DNA of 10,573 nt, from contig CAMZKZ010000017.1 in assembly GCA_947311645.1 (NCBI GenBank), positions 1 through 10,573 of the forward strand. Direction: 5' to 3'. This DNA comes from an uncultured Candidatus Altimarinota bacterium (lineage in GTDB: Bacteria; Patescibacteriota; Gracilibacteria; CAIRYL01). How positions within the stretch are numbered: the stretch's first letter is position 1; each line of letters starts with the position of its first letter. The notes below the pieces were generated by a model. The model saw nothing but the letters and a program-made list of their open reading frames with translations, had not been told where the DNA came from and ran no database searches. The position numbers and the translations under genes were made by a program. This document shows, piece by piece, positions 1-6,874 of the stretch.

Positions 1-1041
1 ACAGATGCAGATACTGGAAATAATGATAATACATCAACAGTTACAGCAGATGACTTAAATGCTTTACCAAATGTATCAGGGGCTATTGCAGCAAATGAAA
101 CAGCATACAAAGCGTATATTGCAGCTAATGCAGATGCATTTGATGCACCAGCAACAGAAGCACAAGTACAAGCAATGATAAATTTAGTAAATATTTCAAT
201 CATTTTAGCGAATCAGGTAACACCATCTCCTACACCTATTGCAGTGGATTCTATTTCTAATAATACTGGATCAGGAGGAGGAAATGCTTTAATTATAAAT
301 AAGCTGAAAGAAGAAACCTTAAAAAAAGAAAAAATCCAAGAAGAAGAAAAAGAAGAAGAAAAAGAAGAGCTGGAAACATTTGATATCTCACAATCTTCTG
401 AAAATGATAAAAAAGAATGTATCTCACAATTTGTAGATATTGAAAATCATTGGGCAAAAGAGTCTATTAGTACTCTTGAATGTTTGGGAATCGTAAAAGG
501 AAGATCAGAAACACAATTTTCTCCAAATGAAAGTATCTCTCGAGCTGAAATTGCTAAAATATTATTTTTAATAAATGGTTATTCTGTTTCAAATACAGGT
601 AGTACATTGTCTGATTTAGATAGTTCTCAATGGTATTACAACTATATAATAACGAATATTTCTAATGGCTTAATTACTGGATATGAAGATAATACATTTA
701 GACCAGCAAATAAAGCAACACGAGCAGAAGCCCTTGCAATGATTATTCGAGGTTTAAAAGAAAATATTCCAAATGTTTCAGATTCATCATTTACAGATAT
801 AAGTGGAGCAGAATGGTATGCAAATATTGTAGAATATTCAGTTTCAAAAGGATTAATCTCTGGATATAAAGATGGATTATTTAAACCAAATCAAGTTATT
901 ACACGATCTGAATTTTCAGAATTAGCAGTAAGATTATTAGATTTATTATCTGAAAAATCTTGGTATCTTGGACCAAAACAAGATGAAACAATTATTAAAA
1001 AATACAATGTAAAAGCAATATTTCCGAAATATTTTAATTAA
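1..1041 (+). CDS. SLH-domain surface protein (C-terminal part; 5' end outside window)
   Basis: The frame is open from base 1, so this is the last 346 codons of a longer gene; the ATG at 175 is internal. Residues about 13-65 of the visible part (DDLNALPNVSGAIAANE, then AYKAYIAANADAF) resemble a short helical repeat that I recall in tandem in bacterial surface proteins, so further copies may lie upstream. A Ser/Pro/Thr and Gly stretch follows, then a highly charged Lys/Glu linker (residues about 100-126). Three S-layer homology domains end the protein, at about nt 427-573, 607-756 and 787-948. Each has the F-x-D pattern, an aromatic pair (HW, WYY, WY), a G(L/I)(I/V)xG turn and a TRAE/SRAE/TRSE motif. 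SLH triplets classically bind cell-wall polysaccharide, so the protein is probably exported and wall-anchored. No signal peptide is visible because the N-terminus is missing. The ligand or structural role of the upstream part is unknown. It stops with TAA before a strong hairpin. Confidence 0.9.
   Translation, partial: TDADTGNNDNTSTVTADDLNALPNVSGAIAANETAYKAYIAANADAFDAPATEAQVQAMINLVNISIILANQVTPSPTPIAVDSISNNTGSGGGNALIINKLKEETLKKEKIQEEEKEEEKEELETFDISQSSENDKKECISQFVDIENHWAKESISTLECLGIVKGRSETQFSPNESISRAEIAKILFLINGYSVSNTGSTLSDLDSSQWYYNYIITNISNGLITGYEDNTFRPANKATRAEALAMIIRGLKENIPNVSDSSFTDISGAEWYANIVEYSVSKGLISGYKDGLFKPNQVITRSEFSELAVRLLDLLSEKSWYLGPKQDETIIKKYNVKAIFPKYFN
340..363 (+). repeat. 12-bp tandem repeat GAAGAAGAAAAA x2 in the SLH protein linker
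   Basis: Two perfect in-frame copies encode EEEK-EEEK, followed by a partial third copy (GAAGAG). The unit is a multiple of three, so slippage would lengthen or shorten the charged linker without a frameshift. Confidence 0.8.
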
Positions 1042-1108
1042 AATAAGAAATATAATTATATAATTACCTGAATTTATAGGTATTTACAGAGTATTGTTTA
1101 GTGAAAAT

Positions 1109-1149
1109 AAATAAAAAGAGATATTAATTTTTAATATCTCTTTTTATTT
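1109..1149 (+). terminator. Rho-independent terminator after the SLH gene
   Basis: Perfect 19-bp inverted repeat with arms at 1109-1127 and 1131-1149 and a 3-nt TTT loop. The inner part pairs AGAGATATTAA with TTAATATCTCT. The descending arm ends in a T-rich run and the ascending arm starts A-rich, so it could act in both directions. It lies 67 bp after the SLH stop and separates that gene from uvrB. The stem is almost all A-T, with only two G-C pairs; length compensates for weak pairing. Confidence 0.8.
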
Positions 1150-1157
1150 TTCTTTAT

Positions 1158-1165
1158 GCTAAAAT
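1158..1165 (+). promoter_or_regulatory. Possible extended -10 element for uvrB
   Basis: TGCTAAAAT fits the TGnTATAAT extended -10 pattern (TAAAAT at 1160-1165, 5 of 6). A good -35 is not visible; the expected place overlaps the terminator arm. The predicted start of transcription, about 1172, leaves an A-rich leader of some 30 nt before the uvrB ATG. There is no SOS-box-like palindrome that I can recognise. In such AT-rich DNA chance matches are common. Confidence 0.35.
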
Positions 1166-1204
1166 TCTTTCACGTATAAAAAAATAATATTATTCAAAAA
1201 AAAT

Positions 1205-3262
1205 ATGACGAATAAAGAGAATCTAAATCTTCCTAAAATTACAAAAGTTCATAAACCATTTGAGCTGAAGTCAAAATTTACACCAATGGGAGATCAACCA
1301 ACAGCTATAGAGACTTTAATAAAAGGGTTAAATGCAAAGAAAAAACATCAGACTCTTTTAGGAGCCACAGGGACAGGTAAAACTTTTACCATGGCTAATA
1401 TTATTCAAAATCAACAAAAACCAACTTTGATTTTAGCGCATAATAAAACCTTGGCAGCACAGCTCTGTACAGAATTTCAAGAATTTTTTCCAGATAATGC
1501 AGTTTCATATTTTGTTTCATATTATGATTATTATCAGCCTGAAGCATATATGCCAGCGAGTGATACATATATTGAAAAAGAAGCAACGATAAATGATGAA
1601 ATTAATCGGCATAGACATGCAGCAACATATAATTTATTAACGCGAGATGATGTAATCATTATTTCATCGGTGTCTTGTATTTACGGATTGGGTTCTGTTG
1701 AAGATTATGAAGCACTTGCTATAGAATTAAAAGTTGGAGAAGAAATTGTACGAAACGATTTATTAAAACAATTTTCAGAAATTCAATATACTCGAGTTGC
1801 ATCTGATTTTAAGCCAGGAATGTTTCATGTTATGGGGGATAGTGTAGAGGTGTATCCACCAGCAGAAGAACATGCATATCGAATAGAATTTTTTGGAGAT
1901 GAAATAGAGGGAATTACTGCTATTGATCCGTTTACTGGAGAGATTTTAGGAAGTTATGACTCTGTAGTTATTTTTCCTGCAAAGCATGCAGTTACACAAA
2001 AAGATAAAATAAAAGAAGCGGTAGAAGCTATAAAAGTTGATTTGAAAGAGCGAGTAAAATGGTATCAAGAAGAAGGGCGAGTAGTTGAAGCAGAGCGAAT
2101 TCAAACACGAACTGAATATGATATTGAAATGTTGTTGGAAACGGGATATGCAAATGGAATTGAAAATTATACGCGGTATTTATCGGGAGAAATGGCAGGT
2201 ATGCCTCCTTCAACATTATTAGATTTTTTTCCAAAAGATTATTTAATGTTTATTGATGAGTCTCATATTACTATTCCACAAATTGGAGCAATGCATAATG
2301 GGAATTTATCGCGAAAAAATACATTGGTCGATCATGGGTTCCGTTTACCATCTGCACATGATAATAGGCCTTTGAAATTTGAGGAATTTGAAAGTAAGGT
2401 GAATCAGGCTATTTATGTTTCGGCAACACCAGGGAAATATGAATATGCTCATTGTGATAGAGAAAAAGATTTTGCACAGCAAGTTATTCGTCCTACAGGT
2501 CTTCTGGATCCTATTATTTCTATTCGTCCATCGGAAATAGAAAAATGGGATGAAAAATTACATACGATTTCTCAATCGGAGGCAAATAATCAAATTGAAG
2601 ATTTAAATATTGAAATTTCAAAGAGAATAAAGCTTGATGAAAAAGTTTTGGTAACTACTGCAACAAAAAAAATGGCAGAAAAACTTTCAGCATATTTTGA
2701 TGAAATTGGTATTCGGTCAAAATATTTACATTCGGAAATAGAAAATATGGAACGAATCGAAACCATTCAAGCATTACGATTGGGTGAGCTTGATGTAATT
2801 GTGGGGGTAAATCTTTTGCGAGAGGGGTTAGATATTCCAGAAGTTTCGATGATTGCGATTTTAGATGCGGATAAACGAGGGTTTTTGCGTTCACGAGATG
2901 CACTTCTTCAAATTATTGGGCGGGCAGCCAGAAATAGTAAGGGTATTGCAATTATGTATGCTGATGTTATGACCCCTGCAATGGAAGAAGCAATTGATGA
3001 AACAAATAGACGAAGATCTATTCAAGAAGCATATAATGAAAAACATGGAATTACTCCAACAACAATTAAAAAACATGTAAAAGCATTAAATATAGAAAAG
3101 AAAGAACGAAAAACAAAAATTTCTAAATCGAAAAAAGATAATCTGAAAGAATGGATTCGAGAGTTAGAAGCAAAACTTGAACTTTCGATTCAAAATCTTG
3201 AATTTGAAAAAGCTGCAGACTTAAAAGATGAAATCGAAATGTTGAAAGGAGAATTACAGTAG
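1205..3262 (+). CDS. uvrB: UvrABC excinuclease subunit B
   Basis: UvrB takes damaged DNA from UvrA, verifies the lesion by local strand opening and recruits UvrC for incision in cytosolic nucleotide excision repair. The 685-aa length and domain order fit. Walker A is GATGTGKT (residues 53-60). The damage-verifying beta-hairpin region starts at YYDYYQPEAYMPASDTYIEK (106-125), and the UvrA-binding domain follows (about 150-250). The DEAD-type motif is FIDESH (349-354), and helicase motifs V/VI are GVNLLREGLDIPE (534-546) and QIIGRAARN (569-577). A C-terminal UVR motif (about 650-683, core LEFEKAADLKDEI) would contact UvrC. The N-terminus has some 15 extra residues before the usual FxLxSxFxPxGDQP start, and residues about 440-470 look longer than in typical UvrB. 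It ends in TAG. No SD precedes the ATG. The hydrolase gene follows after 32 bp, so the two are probably co-transcribed. uvrA and uvrC are not in the window. Confidence 0.98.
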   Translation: MTNKENLNLPKITKVHKPFELKSKFTPMGDQPTAIETLIKGLNAKKKHQTLLGATGTGKTFTMANIIQNQQKPTLILAHNKTLAAQLCTEFQEFFPDNAVSYFVSYYDYYQPEAYMPASDTYIEKEATINDEINRHRHAATYNLLTRDDVIIISSVSCIYGLGSVEDYEALAIELKVGEEIVRNDLLKQFSEIQYTRVASDFKPGMFHVMGDSVEVYPPAEEHAYRIEFFGDEIEGITAIDPFTGEILGSYDSVVIFPAKHAVTQKDKIKEAVEAIKVDLKERVKWYQEEGRVVEAERIQTRTEYDIEMLLETGYANGIENYTRYLSGEMAGMPPSTLLDFFPKDYLMFIDESHITIPQIGAMHNGNLSRKNTLVDHGFRLPSAHDNRPLKFEEFESKVNQAIYVSATPGKYEYAHCDREKDFAQQVIRPTGLLDPIISIRPSEIEKWDEKLHTISQSEANNQIEDLNIEISKRIKLDEKVLVTTATKKMAEKLSAYFDEIGIRSKYLHSEIENMERIETIQALRLGELDVIVGVNLLREGLDIPEVSMIAILDADKRGFLRSRDALLQIIGRAARNSKGIAIMYADVMTPAMEEAIDETNRRRSIQEAYNEKHGITPTTIKKHVKALNIEKKERKTKISKSKKDNLKEWIRELEAKLELSIQNLEFEKAADLKDEIEMLKGELQ

Positions 3263-3294
3263 GTGTGTGGAGCAAGGTATTCTAAAAATTTTCA

Positions 3295-4131
3295 ATGAAA
3301 CAAAAACAAGTAATGATAAATGGAATACGGATTTCATATTGTGAAAATATTGAAATAACAAGTGATGATTCTATAAGAAAAATCACTTGTTTTTTGCATG
3401 GGTGGGGAAGTAATAAAGAGTCGTTTACAACCTTGTTTCCATTGCGAAAAAACTGTATTGCGGTTGATTTTCCAGCATTTGGAAAAAGTGGAAAATTAGA
3501 AAAGAGTTATACGTTAAAAAATTATGCTGAATTTTTAGCAGATTTTATTCAAAAAGTTATTATAGAAAATACTCATAATATTTATACTAAAAAAAAACTT
3601 GCTATAGAATTTGTAGTGCATAGTTTTGGAGGAAGGGTATTATTGAAATTTTTAGATGCACAATTTTTACAGAATAAGAGATTTGAAAATATTCTCCTTT
3701 CAAATGTTATTTGTATTGGTGTTCCTTTTTATCGGCACCTTACAAAAATGCAAAAATTTCAAATATATCTTTCACAATTTTTAAACAGAAATACATATAC
3801 ACAGTCTCTAAAAAAAATAATTACACCATTTTTTAGTTTTTTATTTCATGATAAAAACTCTGATTATAATGCTTTAGATGGGGAAATTATGAAAAAAACA
3901 TTTCAAAATATTGTGAATGAAGATGTTTCTGTGTATGTAGAGCATTTAGATACATGTACAAATAATTCAAAAAATTTAAAACTTATTTGGGGGGAAAATG
4001 ACGATGCTGCACCATTGTATTATGCAAAAAATGTGCATAAAAAATATCCAGAATCTGAACTGTTTGTAGTTGCAAATGCTGGACATTTTCCATGGGTTGA
4101 TAATTTTGAAGCAGTAAAAAAATGCTTTTAA
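3295..4131 (+). CDS. Alpha/beta hydrolase-fold protein
   Basis: A 278-aa protein with the classic alpha/beta-hydrolase signature. The oxyanion-hole motif is LHGWGSN (34-40), with VDFPAFGKSG (57-66) after strand 4. The nucleophile elbow is VVHSFGGR, with Ser110. The likely acid is Asp236 or Asp237 (WGENDDAAP), and the catalytic His264 lies in NAGHFPW. The first Gly of the usual GxSxG is Val108. No signal peptide is seen, so it is probably cytoplasmic. The cap region (about 140-215) is rich in Phe, Lys and Gln and gives no clue to substrate; esterase, lipase or C-C hydrolase activity are all possible. It follows uvrB by 32 bp on the same strand, which suggests shared transcription rather than shared function. 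It converges on the protease gene with 22 bp between stops. An ATG at 3313 is an alternative start. A terminator-like hairpin sits in its early coding region. Confidence 0.88.
   Translation: MKQKQVMINGIRISYCENIEITSDDSIRKITCFLHGWGSNKESFTTLFPLRKNCIAVDFPAFGKSGKLEKSYTLKNYAEFLADFIQKVIIENTHNIYTKKKLAIEFVVHSFGGRVLLKFLDAQFLQNKRFENILLSNVICIGVPFYRHLTKMQKFQIYLSQFLNRNTYTQSLKKIITPFFSFLFHDKNSDYNALDGEIMKKTFQNIVNEDVSVYVEHLDTCTNNSKNLKLIWGENDDAAPLYYAKNVHKKYPESELFVVANAGHFPWVDNFEAVKKCF
3357..3395 (+). terminator. Terminator-like hairpin inside the hydrolase 5' coding region
   Basis: Arms AACAAGTGAT (3357-3366) and ATCACTTGTT (3382-3391) pair perfectly over 10 bp around a 15-nt loop. A run of six T (3390-3395) follows the descending arm. 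This has intrinsic-terminator geometry, about 60 nt after the hydrolase ATG. The long loop makes it weaker than the SLH-gene terminator. It may be a polarity or attenuation element, or chance. Confidence 0.4.
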
Positions 4132-4153
4132 CTATTGTTGATGAAGAGGGATT

Positions 4154-5347
4154 TTATGTAAATAATTTTCCAATATCAAGAAAGGTTACCCAAATTAAAA
4201 ACGCAAAGAGTGTGAGTATTCCAATAGCATTTATATACATTTCTATGCTGTGTGGAAGTCTTTTGGGAAAATCATATTGTATTTTAAAAACTTTGGTTGC
4301 AATTGTGGTAAAGAATAAAAATACTGCTTCTATAAGTAAAAATATAAATCGTCCACCATCTAATCCAGGAAATGGCATGATGTTTAAAACTGCAAGCGAA
4401 AGCGAAAGTGTTGCAGTAAATAATATAAGGTGAAGAAATGTTCCGTATTCAAGAATTTGATCTGTTGTACTTGCAATAGCTACTGGTCCTCCAATTTCTT
4501 TTGGAATTTCATGCTGAGTGGTAATTGTAGTTACTAAATTTCCAATAGCATCGATAGATCCTTTCATAATAACAAATGACTGAGAAAATGCATGTTTCCC
4601 TGCATCGATAAAACCAAATTTTTCTGTTACGGATTGTATATGTGGAATAATCCCAAATATATTTTCTTCGTTTGGAATTATTGTGATTTCAAAAGGGGTG
4701 TTATCTCGGAGGATTGAGAAATGTGCTTTTTTTGTATTTTGTAAGGTTGATAAAAATATTTCTGGAGAAGTAATATCTGTATTATTTATTTGTAGAATTA
4801 TATCATTTTCTTGTAATCCAGATGATTGAGCAGGCATGTTGTCTGCAAGTGCTCCAATGCTAATACTTCCAATTCCTTGTGCAGGAGATTGCACTCCTAT
4901 CATAAAACTGGCAGTTAAAAGCCCCCAACCCAATAAAAAATTCATAATTACTCCACCACAAATTACAAGCATTCTCCATGGGAGGGGTCTGTTGTTAAAT
5001 GCATGAGGGTGTGAAGAATCTCCGCTTTCTCCTTCCATTCGTACAAATCCTCCAAATGGAATTGCATTGATTGTCCACTCCATTTCTTCTGTTTCTTCTC
5101 TTTTTTCTCGTTCATTTTTCGGATACTCAACATAAACTTTTCGTGAAGTTTTTTTTCCAAGTATTTTTGGTGGCATTCCAAATCCAAATTCAAGAACTTT
5201 TATTTTTGCTGCTCGTGCAGCCCAAAAATGTCCAAATTCATGAAGAATAATCAGAATTCCAAATATTATAAGAAATGTAAATATTGTAAGAATAAGGCTT
5301 CCTGCAGATTGAAAAAATGGTGTAATGAGGGATATGAAATCTGTCAT
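4154..5347 (-). CDS. rseP: Site-2 protease, M50 family, RseP-like zinc metalloprotease with PDZ domain
   Basis: Intramembrane zinc metalloprotease of 397 aa. These enzymes cut transmembrane substrates such as anti-sigma factors or remnant signal peptides within the membrane. The first membrane helix (about 17-38) holds the HEFGH zinc motif (36-40). INAIPFGGFVRMEG (93-106) is the conserved GG(F/Y)V(K/R)M region, followed by a second hydrophobic segment (about 126-149). A PDZ domain spans about 155-225 (SSGLQENDIILQINN at its core). The third zinc ligand is in NIMPFPGLDGGR (322-333). Hydrophobic segments follow at about 334-349 and 370-392. Residues about 65-90 are a Lys/Glu-rich insertion before the GG motif, longer than usual. 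The gene ends the dnaX-mutS-protease cluster, 48 bp after mutS, and is probably read from the same transcript. The start ATG lacks an SD. No anti-sigma/sigma pair is present, so the substrate is unknown; the symbol reflects the family, not proven orthology. Confidence 0.93.
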   Translation of the reverse strand: MTDFISLITPFFQSAGSLILTIFTFLIIFGILIILHEFGHFWAARAAKIKVLEFGFGMPPKILGKKTSRKVYVEYPKNEREKREETEEMEWTINAIPFGGFVRMEGESGDSSHPHAFNNRPLPWRMLVICGGVIMNFLLGWGLLTASFMIGVQSPAQGIGSISIGALADNMPAQSSGLQENDIILQINNTDITSPEIFLSTLQNTKKAHFSILRDNTPFEITIIPNEENIFGIIPHIQSVTEKFGFIDAGKHAFSQSFVIMKGSIDAIGNLVTTITTQHEIPKEIGGPVAIASTTDQILEYGTFLHLILFTATLSLSLAVLNIMPFPGLDGGRFIFLLIEAVFLFFTTIATKVFKIQYDFPKRLPHSIEMYINAIGILTLFAFLIWVTFLDIGKLFT

Positions 5348-5395
5348 TGTGTGTATGTGTTATATGAAATTATTATTTTTTATGCGTGAAGTATA

Positions 5396-6871
5396 TCATT
5401 GTTTGAGGTCTGAAACAATTTGAAATATTTCAAGTGGAGTTGTTGTGTTAAGGTCTATATCTTCTAGTTTTTTATATATATCAAGATTCTGTTTATTTTT
5501 TGTATTATTTTTTATTTCATTTTGTTTTTGTAACAGTTTTTCATAGAGTTCTTTGTACAAGAGGTTGGTATGTTCGCTATTGCTTGTTTCTTCTGGAAAC
5601 AATGGTTTTTGTTTATTTGTATTGAGTTGTGTTGGGTTGTTTTTTTCTAATTTTTGTAAAATAGTTTCTGCTTTCTCTATGATACTATGTGGAATTCCTG
5701 CGAGTCGAGCAACTTCTATTCCAAAACTTTTTTTTGCTCCTCCTTCAAAAATTTGATGTAAAAAAATTATCCCTTTTTTATCTTCGAGAACGCGTGCGGA
5801 AAAATTTTTTGCATGTGGTAGAGATTGTGCGAGCGTTATGAGTTCATGGTAGTGTGTTGCGAATAATGTTTTTACTTTTTTTTCATGTAAAAATTCGGTA
5901 ATTGCCCATGCCAAAGAAAGCCCATCGTATGTTGAAGTTCCTCTTCCAAGTTCGTCGAGAATAACAAAACTCTTTTCTGTGGAATGTCGTAGTATTTTTG
6001 ATGCTTCTTGCATTTCAACTAAAAAAGTTGATTCCCCCGTAGAAAGAGAATCTCCTGATCCAATTCGTGTAAAAATATTATCAAAAACAGGGATTGTGGC
6101 AGATCGTGCTGGTATAAAACTTCCAATATGTGCAAGATAAATTATAAGTGCATTTTGTCGTAAAAAAGTTGATTTTCCTGCCATATTTGGACCAGTAATG
6201 AGGTGAAAGCAATTTTCTTTACTCATTGCTAAATCGTTTGGAATAAATCGCTTATTTTCTTTCTCGAGATTTTCTTCTATTACGATATGTCTTCCTTCTT
6301 GTATTTCAAGTGTATCTTGGGTTTTTGTAATATGTGGTTGTATGCAGTTTTGCTTCTGTGCAAGGTGTGCAAAGCTTTGTGAAATATCTGCTTTTGCTAT
6401 GTGTTTTGCAAGATGTTGTAGCGATGGAGACGCATTTATAATACTTTTTTCAAGATGATTTCGAATTTCTTCTTGTCGTTTTTCATATTGATGTTGGGCA
6501 TTTTGAATCTTGGTATCAAATTCAGAAAGTTCGGGAGTGGTGTATCGGCATACATTTTTTAGTGTTTGTCGATGAATAAAGTAATCTGGAACAGATGCTG
6601 AATGTATGGTGCTTACTTCAAAAAAATATCCCAAAACATTATTATATTTAATTTTAAGATTTGAGATTTTTGTTTTTTCTTTTTCTTCTTGGTTGATGCG
6701 TATAATTTCTTCTTTTCCTCCTTTTGAAAGATTTCTATAGGTATCGAGTTCTTGGTCGAATCCTTCTGCGATAAAATTATCTGCACTGGGAAGGGGAATG
6801 AGTGCAGATTGTAAAAGCGTAGAAAGTTCTTTAAGTGATGTTGGGTGAAGAAGTGTTGTCATTGTACTCAT
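5396..6871 (-). CDS. mutS: DNA mismatch repair protein MutS, lacking the N-terminal half
   Basis: At 491 aa this is a little over half the usual MutS length (E. coli 853 aa). The part present is clearly MutS1. The clamp region is recognisable (GFDQELDTYRNLSKGGKEEI, 37-56; GYFFEVSTIH, 81-90; HRQTLKNVCRYTTPEL, 100-115). The ATPase has Walker A GPNMAGKST (227-235), the TGESTF signature (278-283), Walker B ILDELGRGTS (304-313) and ATHYHEL (338-344). The C-terminal end has the usual TPLEIFQIVSDLK pattern (478-490). The mismatch-recognition domain with its Phe-x-Glu motif, the connector domain and the first half of the lever domain are absent. The gene is in frame with dnaX and starts 3 bp after its stop, leaving no room for the missing part. 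It ends in TGA. It may be half of a split MutS, a reduced MutS with another role, or a decaying gene. The intact ATPase and unbroken frame argue against simple decay. Confidence 0.93.
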   Translation of the reverse strand: MSTMTTLLHPTSLKELSTLLQSALIPLPSADNFIAEGFDQELDTYRNLSKGGKEEIIRINQEEKEKTKISNLKIKYNNVLGYFFEVSTIHSASVPDYFIHRQTLKNVCRYTTPELSEFDTKIQNAQHQYEKRQEEIRNHLEKSIINASPSLQHLAKHIAKADISQSFAHLAQKQNCIQPHITKTQDTLEIQEGRHIVIEENLEKENKRFIPNDLAMSKENCFHLITGPNMAGKSTFLRQNALIIYLAHIGSFIPARSATIPVFDNIFTRIGSGDSLSTGESTFLVEMQEASKILRHSTEKSFVILDELGRGTSTYDGLSLAWAITEFLHEKKVKTLFATHYHELITLAQSLPHAKNFSARVLEDKKGIIFLHQIFEGGAKKSFGIEVARLAGIPHSIIEKAETILQKLEKNNPTQLNTNKQKPLFPEETSNSEHTNLLYKELYEKLLQKQNEIKNNTKNKQNLDIYKKLEDIDLNTTTPLEIFQIVSDLKQ

Positions 6872-6874
6872 ATT

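Noticed and set aside
1065..1082. Small inverted repeat TACCT / AGGTA after the SLH gene.
   Set aside because: Five base pairs around an 8-nt loop are expected by chance; the real terminator is at 1109-1149.
4122..4433. A plus-strand open frame of about 100 codons opposite the protease gene.
   Set aside because: It is antisense to well-conserved M50 coding sequence (LDG motif region), has no recognisable domain, and mirrors the codon pattern of the real gene.
5396..5398. The TGA at the end of mutS could be a glycine codon, as in code-25 lineages.
   Set aside because: All glycine codons in the window are GGN and no gene needs an in-frame TGA; MutS ends at a normal C-terminal position there. 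A 12-residue extension would be possible but nothing supports it.
5396..6871. The short MutS could be a MutS2 or other MutS-like family member, naturally without domain I.
   Set aside because: The clamp motifs (GYFFEVS, RQTLKNVCRYTTPEL) and the C-terminal TP-x-E-x-x-x-x-V-x-x-LK pattern are those of MutS1, and there is no Smr domain.
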